Shown here in pieces: positions 24,881-37,201 of a DNA stretch of 64,000 nt; positions within the stretch are counted from its first letter, which is position 1, and the number at the start of each line of letters is the position of its first letter. The stretch covers positions 434,001-498,000 of the forward strand of contig NZ_BDCJ01000003.1 of assembly GCF_001613445.1 (NCBI RefSeq), in the 5' to 3' direction. The DNA is from Nocardia grenadensis NBRC 108939. Lineage in GTDB: Bacteria > Actinomycetota > Actinomycetes > Mycobacteriales > Mycobacteriaceae. The translations under genes were made by a program, and so were the position numbers. The notes below the pieces were generated by a model, which had not been told where the DNA came from, did not search any database, and was given only the letters and a program-made list of their open reading frames with translations.

Positions 24881-26347
24881 TCACAACTCCTCCGGATGCT
24901 GTAACAGATCGCGCACAGTGGTGAGAAAACGCGCACCCAGCGCGCCGTCGCTGGCCCGATGGTCCGCCGACAGGGTGATCGTGACCTGCGGCCGGACAGC
25001 GACCGCTCCACCGACCGCGCACGGGCGATCGGTGACGGTGCCGAATCCCACGATCGCGACCTGCGGCGCCGGAATCACGCCGAAGATCGTGCGCACCCCG
25101 GCTTCGCCGATATTGGTCACGGAGATACTGGCCTCCACCGTGTCCGAGGAGCGCAGCCGGGCCGTACGAGCCCGACCGACCACACCGCGGAGCGCGGTCA
25201 TCATCCGCGCGGGCGACAATTCGTCGGCATCGGGAACGGTGGGCACGAGGATGCCGCCCCGGCGCAGCGATACGACCACCCCGAGATGAACGCGCGGCGA
25301 CGGGCGGAACTCGTCATCGATCCAATGGCCGTTCAAATCGCCCACCCTGGCAGCGGCCCGGGCGGTCGCGCACAGCAGCAGGGCGGACGGGACGATTCGC
25401 TCCGGGACGGGCGCGCTCCGATTCACTTCCCGCAACCAGCGAACGGCGATGTCCACATCGATCACGTCGGACAAATAATAGTGCGGCACGGTTCGTTTGG
25501 ACCGGGTCATCGCCGCCGCGATCTGTCGCCGGATCGCGGCCTGATCCCGGCCGCCCCCCGCGGGACCGGTCGGTTCCGCGACGACACCGGATGCGCTTCC
25601 TGTCGCGGCCGGCACAGGGGCAGCGGGCATGGTGTGCACATCGCGGGCCCGGATCGCTCCGCCGGGTCCGCTCCCGGTCAGCGATACCAGGTCGGTACCG
25701 AGCGCCGCGGCCAGTCGGCGCGCGTACCCGGAGGCGCGCGGGGACGGAGCCCGCACGGCCCGAACAGGTCCCTGTCCGTCGGTGGAACCGGAAGCGACCC
25801 CGGCGACTTCGGTCCGCTCGGTGGGTGCGACCGGTGCGCCGGTGGAGACAGCCGCCTCGATATCGGCCCGCACTATCCGTCCGGCCGGACCCGACCCTCG
25901 TACCGCCGCCAGGTCGATGCCCGCCTCGGCGGCCAGCTTGCGGATCAGTGGCGTCGCCCGGAAATCGGGTACGGCCGGCTTTTCCGCTTCCCGCGCACCG
26001 CCCTCGCGGAGCTCACGACCGGCCGCTGTGGTCGAAGCGGGGACGGATCCGAGTGCCCGCTGTCCGGTATCACCGTGCGGCGCGGGTCCGGCGGCCTCGG
26101 TTGTCGGCTGTTCGACGCGCTCGATAGTCGCCAGGACCGTGCCGACGGGCACCTTTCGGCCTTCCGGAACCAAGATATCGCCGACGATCCCGTCGTCGAA
26201 ACATTCGACCTCGATGGCGGCCTTGGTGGTGTCGACCTCCGCCACCACATCGCCGGTGTGGACGGCGTCTCCCGGGTGCACCAGCCAGTGCAGCAGCGTG
26301 CCCTCGGTCATATCCGCACCGAGCGAGGGCATCCGGAATTCGGGCAT
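24881..26347 (-). CDS. Dihydrolipoamide acyltransferase (E2) of a 2-oxoacid dehydrogenase complex
   Basis: 488 residues. The lipoyl domain has EVDTTKAAIEVE with Lys42 as lipoylation site. Two peripheral-subunit-binding domains follow, near residues 131-165 (TPLIRKLAAEAGIDLAAVRG) and 205-237 (YARRLAAALGTDLVSLTG). The catalytic domain runs from about 268 and ends with ADHRASDG (His463, Asp467). Two binding domains are uncommon and might hold E1 and E3 separately. The linkers are rich in Ala/Pro as usual. It begins one base after the E1-beta stop. Confidence 0.93.
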   Translation of the reverse strand: MPEFRMPSLGADMTEGTLLHWLVHPGDAVHTGDVVAEVDTTKAAIEVECFDDGIVGDILVPEGRKVPVGTVLATIERVEQPTTEAAGPAPHGDTGQRALGSVPASTTAAGRELREGGAREAEKPAVPDFRATPLIRKLAAEAGIDLAAVRGSGPAGRIVRADIEAAVSTGAPVAPTERTEVAGVASGSTDGQGPVRAVRAPSPRASGYARRLAAALGTDLVSLTGSGPGGAIRARDVHTMPAAPVPAATGSASGVVAEPTGPAGGGRDQAAIRRQIAAAMTRSKRTVPHYYLSDVIDVDIAVRWLREVNRSAPVPERIVPSALLLCATARAAARVGDLNGHWIDDEFRPSPRVHLGVVVSLRRGGILVPTVPDADELSPARMMTALRGVVGRARTARLRSSDTVEASISVTNIGEAGVRTIFGVIPAPQVAIVGFGTVTDRPCAVGGAVAVRPQVTITLSADHRASDGALGARFLTTVRDLLQHPEEL

Positions 26348-26348
26348 C

Positions 26349-27317
26349 TCAGCTCACCGCCCGGACGACCGCGTCGACGACGCGCCCCGGCTGGGGCAGC
26401 GCGGCCTCCTCGAGTTGCCGCGCGTACGGAATCGGTACCTCGGCGGTACACACCCGGCCCACCGGGGCGTCCAGGTCGTAATAGGCGTGCTCGGCCGCGC
26501 GGGCGGCGATTTCCGCGGCGATACCCACGCTGCGCCAGCCCTCGTCCACGACCACCAGCCGGTGGGTGTGCGCGAGGGATTCCGCTACCGTGTCCTCGTC
26601 CAGCGGCCGCAGGCTGCGCAGGTCGATCAGTTCCGCGTCGATTCCCTGTGCGGCCAGCCGCTCCGCGGCGGTGGCGGCGATCGGCACGCTCGCTCCGTAG
26701 GCGACCACGGTCACATCCGCGCCCGGGCGGCGGATGATCGCCCGCTCGATATCGACCGCCCCCGCGTCCTCGGGCAGATCCCCCTCGAGGTTGTAGAGCG
26801 CGATCGGCTCGAAGATCACCACCGGGTCCGGGTCCTGTAACGCGGTCCAGAGCATGCCACGGGCGTCGGTCACCGTCGCCGGGGAAACCACTCGCAATCC
26901 CGGGATATGCGCGTAGTAGGCCTCCAGGCTGTGCGAGTGCTGGGCCGCGAGCTGGCGGCCCGCCCCGGTGGCCATCCGGATCACCAGCGGAACGCCGAAC
27001 TGTCCGCCCGACATATGCCGCAGTGTCGCCGCGTTGTCGAGGATCTGGTCCAGCGCCAAGAGGCTGAAGTTCCCGGTCATGATCTCGACCACGGGTCGCA
27101 GCCCGCCGAGCGCGGCACCGATACCCGCCCCGACGAACGCCGATTCGCTCAACGGCGCGTCCCGGATTCGCCGCGGGCCGTACTCGTCGAGCAGGCCACG
27201 GCTGACTCCGAAACAACCGCCGTAGGCACCGACGTCCTCCCCTATCAGGAAAACGCGGTCATCGCGGTGCAACGCCTCCCGCAGGCCTTCGCGCAACGCT
27301 TCCCGATAGGTGGTCAT
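26349..27317 (-). CDS. 2-oxoacid dehydrogenase E1 component, beta subunit
   Basis: 322 residues. Thiamine-diphosphate side motifs are [37 protein letters not shown] and [14 protein letters not shown]. The C-terminal transketolase domain has [12 protein letters not shown] and [15 protein letters not shown]. With the alpha subunit it decarboxylates a 2-oxoacid and reduces the E2 lipoyl group. Sequence alone does not separate pyruvate, acetoin or branched-chain specificity; the alpha/beta split fits any of these. The start overlaps the E1-alpha stop by four bases. Confidence 0.94.
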   Translation of the reverse strand: MTTYREALREGLREALHRDDRVFLIGEDVGAYGGCFGVSRGLLDEYGPRRIRDAPLSESAFVGAGIGAALGGLRPVVEIMTGNFSLLALDQILDNAATLRHMSGGQFGVPLVIRMATGAGRQLAAQHSHSLEAYYAHIPGLRVVSPATVTDARGMLWTALQDPDPVVIFEPIALYNLEGDLPEDAGAVDIERAIIRRPGADVTVVAYGASVPIAATAAERLAAQGIDAELIDLRSLRPLDEDTVAESLAHTHRLVVVDEGWRSVGIAAEIAARAAEHAYYDLDAPVGRVCTAEVPIPYARQLEEAALPQPGRVVDAVVRAVS

Positions 27318-28317
27318 GGCCGCTCCGCGTACACGTGGCGGGTCAGGTCGGCGACCGGTTCCCGGGGCGCCTCTTCGGCGGCCGCGACCGCCTCGTCCAG
27401 TTCCGCCGCGACGGCGTCCTCCAGTGCGGTGAGTCCCGCTTCGTCCAGGTCACCGGACGCGCGGAGTTCGGCCGACAGACGCGGAATCGGATCTCGCGCC
27501 TTCCACCGCTCGATCTCGGCCTTATCGCGGTAACGATCGGCGTCGTAGAGCGAATGGGCGCGAAAACGGTAGGTTCGCAGTTCCAGGAAACAGGGCCCGC
27601 CCCCACCGCGGATCGAGGCCACCGCGCGCCGCGTGGCCGCCCCCACCGCCTCGACATCCATACCGTCGACGGGCCAGGACATCATCCCGTAACTCGCGGC
27701 ACGCAGCGCGAGGTCGGTGACCGCGTGTTCCCGACGCAGCGCGGTGCCCATGGCGTACTGGTTGTTCTCGCAGGCGAAGAGGACCGGCAGGTGCCACAGG
27801 GCCGCCAGGTTCAGGCATTCGTGGAACTCTCCCTCGGCAGCGGCACCGTCCCCGAATAGGCAGACGGTGACGATCGGCTCCGCGCGCATCGCGTCGGCCA
27901 GCGCGAGACCGACCGCCAGTGGCATGCCCCCGGCGACGATCGCATTACCGCCGTAGAAACGACGATCGGCGTCGAACAGGTGCATGGAACCGCCACGGCC
28001 GCCGCTGCACCCGGTCGCCCGCCCGAACATCTCGGCCATCAGATCCGGCATCGGTATCCCACGAGCCAGCGCGTGGCCGTGTTCCCGATAGGTCGAGACG
28101 ACCGCGTCGGCCGGGTCGATCTCCCGGAGCAATCCGGCTGCCACCGCCTCTTCACCGATGTACAAATGCAGGAAACCACGAATCTTCTCGGCGCTGTAGA
28201 GACGCACACAGCGTTCCTCGAAGCGCCGGATCCGGATCATCTGCCGCAACAACTCGATCCGCTGCGCCGGCGGAAGCGGCGGGTCGACGCCCACCCGGGT
28301 GTCCGGCTCGGTCGCGG

Positions 28318-28321
<4 letters not shown>
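27314..28321 (-). CDS. 2-oxoacid dehydrogenase E1 component, alpha subunit
   Basis: 335 residues. It opens with [16 protein letters not shown], then [27 protein letters not shown] and [11 protein letters not shown]. The thiamine-diphosphate motif is [20 protein letters not shown] followed by ENNQYAMGT. The phospho-loop region [14 protein letters not shown] is present. These features are closest to pyruvate/acetoin dehydrogenase alpha subunits. The start overlaps the synthetase stop (ATGA). Confidence 0.94.
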
Positions 28322-30125
<1,804 letters not shown>

Positions 30126-30129
<4 letters not shown>

Positions 30130-30371
30130 ATCGTCCTCCGTGCGAACCACGGTTCCCGGGACGGGACGATAACGATCGAGGACCCGGTCAGGGCCACTTC
30201 GGGGCCGGAGCCGACCGGCAGTGTCCACGAGTTGATCAGTTGCAGACCGCAGCCCTGCAGAACCGCCTCGTCCGCGGCCCCGGCGGTCGCGCGGTACGAA
30301 TTGAGCGATCCATCCACCGCCGCGAGCACCACCGGGGCGGCGTGCGGCAGACCGGAGGCGGTATGCGCCAT
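30126..30371 (-). CDS. Short universal-stress-like protein (81 residues), first gene of the dehydrogenase operon
   Basis: VVLAAVDGSLNSYRATAGAA is the N-terminal strand and helix of a USP domain, then LQLINSWTLPVG. The second half of the fold, with the ATP-binding glycine loop, is missing. AAGGAGG six bases before the ATG and the ATGA overlap with the synthetase gene speak for a translated product. It may be a leader that couples expression, a dimer partner for full USPs, or a truncated relic. Confidence 0.7.
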
Positions 30372-30489
30372 ACGTTTCCTCCTTCGCGGCCCGCCCCCAC
30401 TGCCCGGACGTCACTTCGTCGGTCCGTGAACCCCTTTTCCGAGTCCACGGGTCAGTACCGAGCATCCCGCCGCGGAACAGCGTCCGGGC

Positions 30490-30505
30490 AGAGAAGAAGG
30501 TCCTC
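30490..30505. promoter_or_regulatory. DosR-like box upstream of the acs/2-oxoacid dehydrogenase/ACP operon
   Basis: AGAGAAGAAGGTCCTC, 119 bases before the first gene of the operon. It differs at one base from the box before the hydrogenase operon (AGAGAAGAAGGTCACC). Confidence 0.6.
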
Positions 30506-30599
30506 GAGTCGATGGGCGCAATGCCCGCCCGGTTCTACGCGAGGGCCTCGTAGCCGGCCGCCGGGCAGTCGGGGATGCTCCGGTTCGGCCGATGCCCGC

Positions 30600-31478
30600 T
30601 CACCGATGCACGATGAGCAACGGGCATTCGGCCGCGTACAGCAGCGCGACGGTGACCGCCCCCAATACGGTTCCCGCGGCGCCGCCGCGACCGTGTCGTC
30701 CCACTACGAGTAGCTGGGCCCATTCGGATTCGCCGACCAGTGACCGTGCCGGTGCGTCCGTGCGGACGATCCGGTGCACCGGCACCGCCGGATACCGGTC
30801 GGAATGAGCCGCCAGCTGCTCGTCGAGCAGTGTTTGGTCCGGCGGGCCCGAGCGTCCGGGGAGCCGGATGCCACTGGTATCGCTCCAGCAGTGCACCGCC
30901 ACCAATCCCACGTCGCGCCGGGCGGCCTCGGCGAACGCGGTGTCGAGCGCCGCGACGCTGTGTGCGCTGCCGTCCACACCCACTGCCACCGGACGGCTGC
31001 GCGATACCGGGTCGGTCCCCGATTGCCCGGACACCACCGCGACCGGGCAGTCGGCGTGGGCCGCCACAGCGGAACTGAGCGAGCCGATCACAGTACGGCT
31101 GATGCCGCCGCGGCCGCGCCGGCCGACCACCAGCAGCGGGATCCACGGAGACCTCTCGAGCAGCACCGAGGCGATGGCATCGAAGGTCACCTCGGTGGTG
31201 ACCGCTACCGTGACACCGCCCGTAGTGGCGCGGGTGATCCGCACGGCTTCGTCCAACACCCACTCCGCGTCGGCACGCAACCACTCGGCTTCGGGCTCGT
31301 CCACCTCCGGGCTGGGAGCCGAACGCGGCGGAAGAGCACACGAGACGATCAGGTGCACGCCCCGTCCACACAGGCTTGCCTCCAGCCCGGCCCACGCGGC
31401 GGCACGAAACGACGACGCGGAACCATCGACCGCTGTCGTGATCGGCGTCGTGGGTGGCCGGACGGTCGTCTCGCTCAT
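30600..31478 (-). CDS. Universal stress protein, tandem USP domains
   Basis: 292 residues. Domain one has TTAVDGSASSFRAAAWAG and the ATP loop VVGRRGRGGISRTVIGS. Domain two has VAVGVDGSAHSVAALDTAF and VVGRHGRGGAAGTVLGA. Both loops fit G-2x-G-9x-G(S/T), so ATP binding is likely. It lies 59 bases after the nitroreductase on the same strand and may be cotranscribed with it. Several tandem USPs of this type (for example Rv2005c, Rv2623) are DosR-regulated in M. tuberculosis. Confidence 0.93.
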   Translation of the reverse strand: MSETTVRPPTTPITTAVDGSASSFRAAAWAGLEASLCGRGVHLIVSCALPPRSAPSPEVDEPEAEWLRADAEWVLDEAVRITRATTGGVTVAVTTEVTFDAIASVLLERSPWIPLLVVGRRGRGGISRTVIGSLSSAVAAHADCPVAVVSGQSGTDPVSRSRPVAVGVDGSAHSVAALDTAFAEAARRDVGLVAVHCWSDTSGIRLPGRSGPPDQTLLDEQLAAHSDRYPAVPVHRIVRTDAPARSLVGESEWAQLLVVGRHGRGGAAGTVLGAVTVALLYAAECPLLIVHR

Positions 31479-31537
31479 AGATCGCTCCGTGCTCGAGCCG
31501 GTCGGCCCGGGTCACCCCCGGCCGCCGACGAAAGGTG

Positions 31538-32518
31538 TTACCGCAGCCGGCCGACGACTTCCGCGAGCGGGCGGCGGGGCGAGACGGGCACCGCGCCGGC
31601 GGCGACTTCCGCCCAGCCGACGCGAATGATCAGTTGCGGGAACCCGATACCGTCGAGTACCTCGCCCTGCACCGCCGCCCGGGTATCCGGCAGTTCCAGG
31701 GCCTCGCTCATGGGGCACGTCGCCATGCCGAGCACGGTCGCCGCGAGCAGTACAGCGCTCCCGGCTTCACCTGCCCGCAGGCGGGACAGACGATCGTCGG
31801 CAGGGGTGTGGATCAGGAGGAGACTGCCGCCCTGGGTCATCTCCTGCACCCCGGATTCGCTGAGGGTGGCTTCCGCGAATTCCCGGGTGAACGGGTCGTC
31901 GTCCGCGACCGGTACCGCATTGCGCGCGGGTACGCCGTCGGCCGACGCGTGCCGCCCGCTCCACATCGACAGCTCCGCCCGGTACGACGGGTCGCGGCGA
32001 TGCTGTCCGGCCGCCCGGGTGAACGCCGACATCAGGGTGGAGCGCCCCGGGCCGGCGGTGATCTCCCGCACCTCGGCGCCCTCCTCGGTACCCGCGGCCA
32101 GTAGCGTGGCCAGATCGGCGGGCGGAGTCTCCCACGCCGAAACCCGTCGGCGATCGGTATGCCTGCGGTTGATCGCACGGGCCAGTTCCTCGTCCTCCGC
32201 GGTCGGCGTCAGGCGGGCGAATTCGATCGCGGCCAGATGCGCCGGCTCCGCGGGGTTCGGGATGCGGTGCACGATAGTCCGCCACCCCAGAGATCTCGCC
32301 GCGACCCGGAAATGGTGCAGCGCGGCCCCGCAACTGAGGATCTCGTCACGCCCGTCCGGATCCGCGCAGGCCAACCGTCGGCTCTCGTCGGCATACAAGT
32401 GCACTGTCCGGTCACCCACCCGCCACTGCCAGGGTTGCGTATTGTGCACCGACGGCGCGCGGACGGCCAGCGCGAGGGCGGCGCGAACGGCCTCGGCGTC
32501 GGGGTGGATCCCGGTCAT
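31538..32518 (-). CDS. Acg-family nitroreductase-like protein (copy 1)
   Basis: 326 residues. RAPSVHNTQPWQWRV near the N-terminus and INRRHTDRRRVSAW are Acg signatures; the late FPQLIIRVGWAE closes the fold. Acg proteins are FMN-binding relatives of nitroreductases. M. tuberculosis Acg lacks enzyme activity and may store FMN. The ATG at 32518 is chosen because the similarity begins there. It is divergent from the flavodoxin gene with two DosR-like boxes between. Confidence 0.92.
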   Translation of the reverse strand: MTGIHPDAEAVRAALALAVRAPSVHNTQPWQWRVGDRTVHLYADESRRLACADPDGRDEILSCGAALHHFRVAARSLGWRTIVHRIPNPAEPAHLAAIEFARLTPTAEDEELARAINRRHTDRRRVSAWETPPADLATLLAAGTEEGAEVREITAGPGRSTLMSAFTRAAGQHRRDPSYRAELSMWSGRHASADGVPARNAVPVADDDPFTREFAEATLSESGVQEMTQGGSLLLIHTPADDRLSRLRAGEAGSAVLLAATVLGMATCPMSEALELPDTRAAVQGEVLDGIGFPQLIIRVGWAEVAAGAVPVSPRRPLAEVVGRLR

Positions 32519-32651
32519 AACAGGTCCTCGCTCTCGAATCGGGTCCGTACCGTCGGCCCGGAGAAAGCCGCGCCTACACGCCTCGGCCCCCAGGGTGATT
32601 GCGGGCAGATGTTCGCCTCTCAGCTTCGCGGCCACCCGGGCGCGCCGAGAC

Positions 32652-32715
32652 AGGCGAAAGTCACCTGTCGAAGTGTCCTCCGGCAGTACCTCCGCAGGCT
32701 CGTGCCGAAGGCCCG
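32652..32715. promoter_or_regulatory. Two DosR-like boxes between acg copy 1 and the flavodoxin operon
   Basis: Box one, AGGCGAAAGTCACC, at 32652-32665. Box two, GTGCCGAAGGCCC, at 32703-32715. They lie in the divergent promoter region, about 134 bases from the nitroreductase and 95 from the flavodoxin start. Confidence 0.6.
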
Positions 32716-32809
32716 GCGCCGGCCCGCCGCCCCCGCTCGGGTCCATGGTCCCGGCGGCGGGGGTATCAGGACCCTCCTCCCGTACCGCGACTCGTTGGAC
32801 CCTGAGAAC

Positions 32810-33364
32810 ATGACATCGAAGCGCCCGCGTATCGCAGTCCTCTATGCCACCGAAGAGGGGTCCACCCGTGATATCGCCGAGTACATCGCGGCCGATCTCG
32901 AGGAGCGCAGCGCCGAAGTCGAACTGCACGATATCGACCATGCGCCCGACCCGTCCCGGTTCGATACCGTGATCCTGGGCAGCGCGATCCACGACATGGA
33001 CTTCCTGCCGGCGGCCGCCGACTATCTACGTCACCACCGCGACCAGCTCGCCACCACAGATCTCCGGCTGTTCGGAGTGGGCCTCGGCCCGGCCCTGCGC
33101 GGCCCCCTCGGCCGTCGACTGGGCCGGATGACCCCGCCGAAGATCACCACGCTGTGTAAGGAGGTCGCCGCCCGGGACTACCGTGCGTTCGCCGGGCACT
33201 ACGAACGCACGGGTGTGTCGTTCAAGGCACGTGTCCTCTACCGGCTCATGGGAGGCGGACGCTACGGCGATCTGCGCGACTGGCCCGCGATCATCGCCTG
33301 GTCCACGGCCCTCGGCGACTCGCTCGGCCTGCCCCGCGCCCACGTGACCGTGATTCATCCCTGA
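32810..33364 (+). CDS. Flavodoxin-domain protein (HemG/protoporphyrinogen-oxidase-like)
   Basis: 184 residues. The FMN phosphate loop [18 protein letters not shown] is near the N-terminus, and [17 protein letters not shown] is the second flavin-contact strand. The size and the later segment resemble menaquinone-dependent protoporphyrinogen oxidase HemG. With ppsA 31 bases downstream it heads a four-gene operon. It could shuttle electrons from menaquinol or support nitroreductase/hydrogenase flavin chemistry; the partner is unknown. Confidence 0.88.
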   Translation: MTSKRPRIAVLYATEEGSTRDIAEYIAADLEERSAEVELHDIDHAPDPSRFDTVILGSAIHDMDFLPAAADYLRHHRDQLATTDLRLFGVGLGPALRGPLGRRLGRMTPPKITTLCKEVAARDYRAFAGHYERTGVSFKARVLYRLMGGGRYGDLRDWPAIIAWSTALGDSLGLPRAHVTVIHP

Positions 33365-33395
33365 GACATCGCTGCGCACCTCCGGAGGAGCAACA

Positions 33396-35690
33396 ATGGG
33401 CCGATATGTCGCACCATTCGATCAGCTCGGCATCGGCGATGTAGCGGAGGCGGGCGGCAAGGGCGCCAATCTCGGCGAACTCGTGGCGGCGCGGCTTCCG
33501 GTTCCGCCCGGTTTCGTCATCCTGCGGGCCTGCTATGAACATGTGATCACCCACGGCCACCACGGTGCCGAACTGGACCGCCTGCACTCCGCAGCGCTCG
33601 ACGGGGTCACCGACGGGCCCGAACTGGCGACACGGTGCCGCGCAATGCGCGAGCTGATCCACGACACCGTTCTCGAGCCCTCGGTACGCGAGGTCATCGG
33701 CTCGGAGTATCGGGCACTCGGCACGGATATCCCGGTCGCGGTGCGTTCTTCCGCGGTCGGGGAGGACAGTGCGACCGCTTCCTTCGCGGGGATGAACGCG
33801 ACCCTGACCAATGTGCGCGGTGAACAGAAGCTGCTGGACGCGGTGATCGAATGCTGGGCCTCCCTTTTCACCCCGCGCGTGCTGGCCTACCGGGCGCGGC
33901 GCGGGATCACCGACCGTCCGCAAATGGCTGTGGTGGTGCAGGAAATGGTGACCGCGCGGGTATCCGGAGTCGCGTTCACCGCCGACCCGGCCACCGGACG
34001 CGAGGACCGCGTCGTGGTGGAGGCCGCCCGCGGCCAAGGGGAAGTGGTGGTATCCGGCGCCACCGAACCCGATACCTACCTGCTCGACGCCGCCGGGCCG
34101 ACGCTGCTGAGTACTCGCGGGGGCCACCAGGAGTACGCCGTGGTGGCCGGCGCCGACGGTGACCGGCGGGTCGCGCTGTCCGCGGCCGACACCGCCGCAC
34201 CGGTCCTGCGCGAATCCGAGGCCGTGGCTGTCGCACGAATGGCGCTGGCCGTGCAGGAGCATCACCACGGCACACCACAGGATGTGGAGTGGGTTTTCGA
34301 CACCGAGCGGTTGTGGCTGGTGCAGGCCCGGCCGATCACGACCCTGCCCGGGCGGCGCTCCGGCGGTACCGCCGATACACGGGAGGATTCCGGAATCCTC
34401 GTCCGTGGGCTCGCGGCGGCTCCCGGCTCGGCCACCGGAGCGGTCCGGGTCCTCGATTCTCCCGCCCGGGGCGATACCCTGCGCGACGGCGAGATTCTGG
34501 TCGCCCCGATGACGAACCCGGATTGGCTGCCCACCTTGAGCCGAGCCGCCGCGGTGGTCACCGACAGCGGCGGTATGACCTGCCACGCCGCCATTGTCGC
34601 GCGGGAACTCGGCATACCCTGTGTCGTCGGCGCGCGCACCGCCACCACCACGCTCACCGATCACGCGGTGGTCACGGTCGACGGTGCCTCCGGCGAGATC
34701 CGTGCCGGAGCCGCGCGTGGCGGCGCGCGAACCACGGACCGCGCCCCGGACGGCGCGGCGACCGGGGCAGCGGAGCCGACCGCCACCCGGGTGTATGTCA
34801 ACCTCGCCCTGCCCGAAACCACCGAACACATCGCCGCGACCGATGTCGACGGCGTCGGACTACTGCGCGCGGAGACGCTGCTGACCCGGGCCCTGGACAA
34901 CCGGCACCCACGTGATCTGATCGCCCACGGCGAGCAGGAGCGGTTCGTGGCCCGCATGTCGGAATCACTGCACCGCATAGCGACCGCTTTCCGGCCCCGG
35001 CCGGTGGTGTACCGGGCCAGCGATTTCCGCAGCAACGAGTTCCGCGGGCTGGCCGGGGGCGACCGCTACGAACCCACCGAGAACAATCCGATGATCGGCT
35101 ACCGCGGCTGCTACCGCTATGTCCGCGATCCCGAGGTGTTCCGGCTCGAGCTGTCCGCGCTGGCGCGGGTGCGCGAGCAGTCGCCGAACCTGCACCTGAT
35201 GATCCCGTTCGTCCGGACCCGCTGGGAACTCGAATCCTGCCTGGAACTCATCGATTCGAGTCCGCTCGGGAGCCAGCGCCACCTGCATCGCTGGGTGATG
35301 GCCGAAGTGCCGTCGGTGATGTACTGGCTGTCGGAATACGCCGGACTGGGTATCGACGGTGTCTCCATCGGCAGCAACGATCTGACGCAGCTCATGCTGG
35401 GCGTCGACCGGGACTCCGAACAGTGCAGCGAGCTGTTCGACGAATCCGATCCGGCCGTACTCGACGCCATCGCGCAGATCGTCACGACCGCCCGCGGAGC
35501 GGGCATCACCTCGTCGCTGTGCGGCCAGGCGCCGTCGAATCGTCCCGAGTTCACCGAGCACCTGGTGCGGATGGGGATCACCTCGGTCTCGGTGACACCC
35601 GACGCCGTTGCGGCGGCCCGCCGCGCGGTAGCCGCCGCCGAACGCCGTCTGCTGCTCGACCACGCCCGGTCCGCGGCGGCGCCCCGATGA
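33396..35690 (+). CDS. Phosphoenolpyruvate synthase-like protein
   Basis: 764 residues. The ATP-grasp half has [29 protein letters not shown] and [15 protein letters not shown]. The swivelling domain has [21 protein letters not shown], with His397 carrying phosphate, and the PEP-binding barrel has [17 protein letters not shown] and SSLCGQAPS. It is a little shorter than E. coli PpsA. It converts pyruvate and ATP to PEP, AMP and phosphate. GGAGGAGC lies before the ATG. Overlaps the next gene (ATGA). Confidence 0.93.
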   Translation: MGRYVAPFDQLGIGDVAEAGGKGANLGELVAARLPVPPGFVILRACYEHVITHGHHGAELDRLHSAALDGVTDGPELATRCRAMRELIHDTVLEPSVREVIGSEYRALGTDIPVAVRSSAVGEDSATASFAGMNATLTNVRGEQKLLDAVIECWASLFTPRVLAYRARRGITDRPQMAVVVQEMVTARVSGVAFTADPATGREDRVVVEAARGQGEVVVSGATEPDTYLLDAAGPTLLSTRGGHQEYAVVAGADGDRRVALSAADTAAPVLRESEAVAVARMALAVQEHHHGTPQDVEWVFDTERLWLVQARPITTLPGRRSGGTADTREDSGILVRGLAAAPGSATGAVRVLDSPARGDTLRDGEILVAPMTNPDWLPTLSRAAAVVTDSGGMTCHAAIVARELGIPCVVGARTATTTLTDHAVVTVDGASGEIRAGAARGGARTTDRAPDGAATGAAEPTATRVYVNLALPETTEHIAATDVDGVGLLRAETLLTRALDNRHPRDLIAHGEQERFVARMSESLHRIATAFRPRPVVYRASDFRSNEFRGLAGGDRYEPTENNPMIGYRGCYRYVRDPEVFRLELSALARVREQSPNLHLMIPFVRTRWELESCLELIDSSPLGSQRHLHRWVMAEVPSVMYWLSEYAGLGIDGVSIGSNDLTQLMLGVDRDSEQCSELFDESDPAVLDAIAQIVTTARGAGITSSLCGQAPSNRPEFTEHLVRMGITSVSVTPDAVAAARRAVAAAERRLLLDHARSAAAPR

Positions 35691-37201
35691 CCCTCTCACC
35701 GCCCGGTTCCGCCGAGCCGGTCCCGCCGGTGACCCGCACCGAGGCGGCAGTACTACGGGAAACGCACACCGGTGTGGTCGTCCTGTTCGGCGACCGCGCG
35801 TACAAGGTGAAGAAGCCGATCACCACCGATTTCCTGGACTTCGCCACGCCGCAGGACCGGGAACGGGCATGCCGGCGCGAGCTCGAACTCAACCGGCGGC
35901 TCGCGCCGGATGTCTACCTCGGTCTCGCATATCTCACCGATCCGATCGGCGGCGCGGACGAACCGGTGCTGGTCATGCGCCGGATGCCCGAGAGCCGCCG
36001 GTTGTCCACTCTGCTCGCCGATCCCGGCCGTCCGGTGCACGATCTGCGCGCGCTGGTCGCCACTCTCGTGGATTTCCACGAGGGTGCCCGGCGGGGCCCG
36101 GATATCGATCGTGCCGGGACGGGCGCGGCGTTGCGCGATCGCTGGCGAAGCGTCCTCGACCCACTGCACGAACAGTCCCCCGCGGTCATCGATCCCGCCC
36201 GCCTCGCCGCGATCGAGGAACGCGCACTGGACTACGTTCGCGGCCGGGATCGACTGTTCGCCCAGCGGATCGCGGGCGGATGGCTGGTGGACGGGCACGG
36301 CGACCTGCTCGCCGAGGACATCTTCGACCTGCCCGACGGGTTCCGGATCCTGGACTGCCTGGATTTCGACGATGAACTCCGCCATATCGACCGCCTGGAC
36401 GATATCGCCTTTCTGGCGATGGATCTCGAATTTCTCGGCCACCCCGGGGATGCGGCCCGTCTGCTCACCGACTACCGGCACCTCGGCGGCGACCGGGCGC
36501 CGTCATCGCTGGACCATCACTATCGGGCCTATCGCGCGGCGGTGCGGGCGAAGGTCGATGTGATCCGCTACGGCCAGGGCGACAGCACCGCACGGGACCG
36601 TGCCGGGCGGCACCTGACGCTGGTCGAACAGCACCTGGAGTACGGCGCGATCCGGCTCGCGCTGGTCGGTGGGCTCCCCGGCACGGGCAAGACCACCGTC
36701 GCCGGACAGCTCGCGAAAGCCACCGGTTCACAGCTGCTCTCGAGCGATTCGATCCGCCGGGAACTGATACGCGCGGGTGAGATAGCCGGTGCGGCCGGTG
36801 CCTACGACGCCGGCGCGTACGCACCGGAGAGCAGACACCGGGTGTACACCGAATTGCTGGCGCGCGCCCGCCCGCTGTTGCAGACGGGAGTACCGGTCGT
36901 ATTGGACGCCGGCTGGCCCGCCGCCGACGAGCGCCGCAGTGCACGCGAACTCGCCATCGCGCTCGGCGCCGAGCCGGTGCAGCTACGGTGTGAATGTCCC
37001 CGCGACATCGCCGACCACCGGCTGCGGGCCCGGCCCCGTGGCGAATCCGACGCCACCCCACCGATAGCGCACGCTATTTCGGCGACCGCCGCACCCTGGC
37101 CCGAGGCCGTCGTGCTCGACACCCGGCGACCGCCGGCACTCGTCGCGGCCGAGGCGTTGCATCGGTGGCATGACAGCGGGCGCCACCGGAGCCGGCCGTG
37201 A
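35687..37201 (+). CDS. Two-domain kinase: aminoglycoside-phosphotransferase-like plus P-loop kinase (Rv2004c-like)
   Basis: 504 residues. The N-terminal domain resembles APH/choline-kinase folds ([16 protein letters not shown] holds the catalytic H-G-D, then [20 protein letters not shown]). The C-terminal domain has the Walker A motif [20 protein letters not shown] near residue 328. The same fusion is found in the DosR-regulon protein Rv2004c. The substrate is unknown. It overlaps ppsA before and pfkB after by four bases each, so the three are strictly coupled. Confidence 0.9.
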   Translation: MTLSPPGSAEPVPPVTRTEAAVLRETHTGVVVLFGDRAYKVKKPITTDFLDFATPQDRERACRRELELNRRLAPDVYLGLAYLTDPIGGADEPVLVMRRMPESRRLSTLLADPGRPVHDLRALVATLVDFHEGARRGPDIDRAGTGAALRDRWRSVLDPLHEQSPAVIDPARLAAIEERALDYVRGRDRLFAQRIAGGWLVDGHGDLLAEDIFDLPDGFRILDCLDFDDELRHIDRLDDIAFLAMDLEFLGHPGDAARLLTDYRHLGGDRAPSSLDHHYRAYRAAVRAKVDVIRYGQGDSTARDRAGRHLTLVEQHLEYGAIRLALVGGLPGTGKTTVAGQLAKATGSQLLSSDSIRRELIRAGEIAGAAGAYDAGAYAPESRHRVYTELLARARPLLQTGVPVVLDAGWPAADERRSARELAIALGAEPVQLRCECPRDIADHRLRARPRGESDATPPIAHAISATAAPWPEAVVLDTRRPPALVAAEALHRWHDSGRHRSRP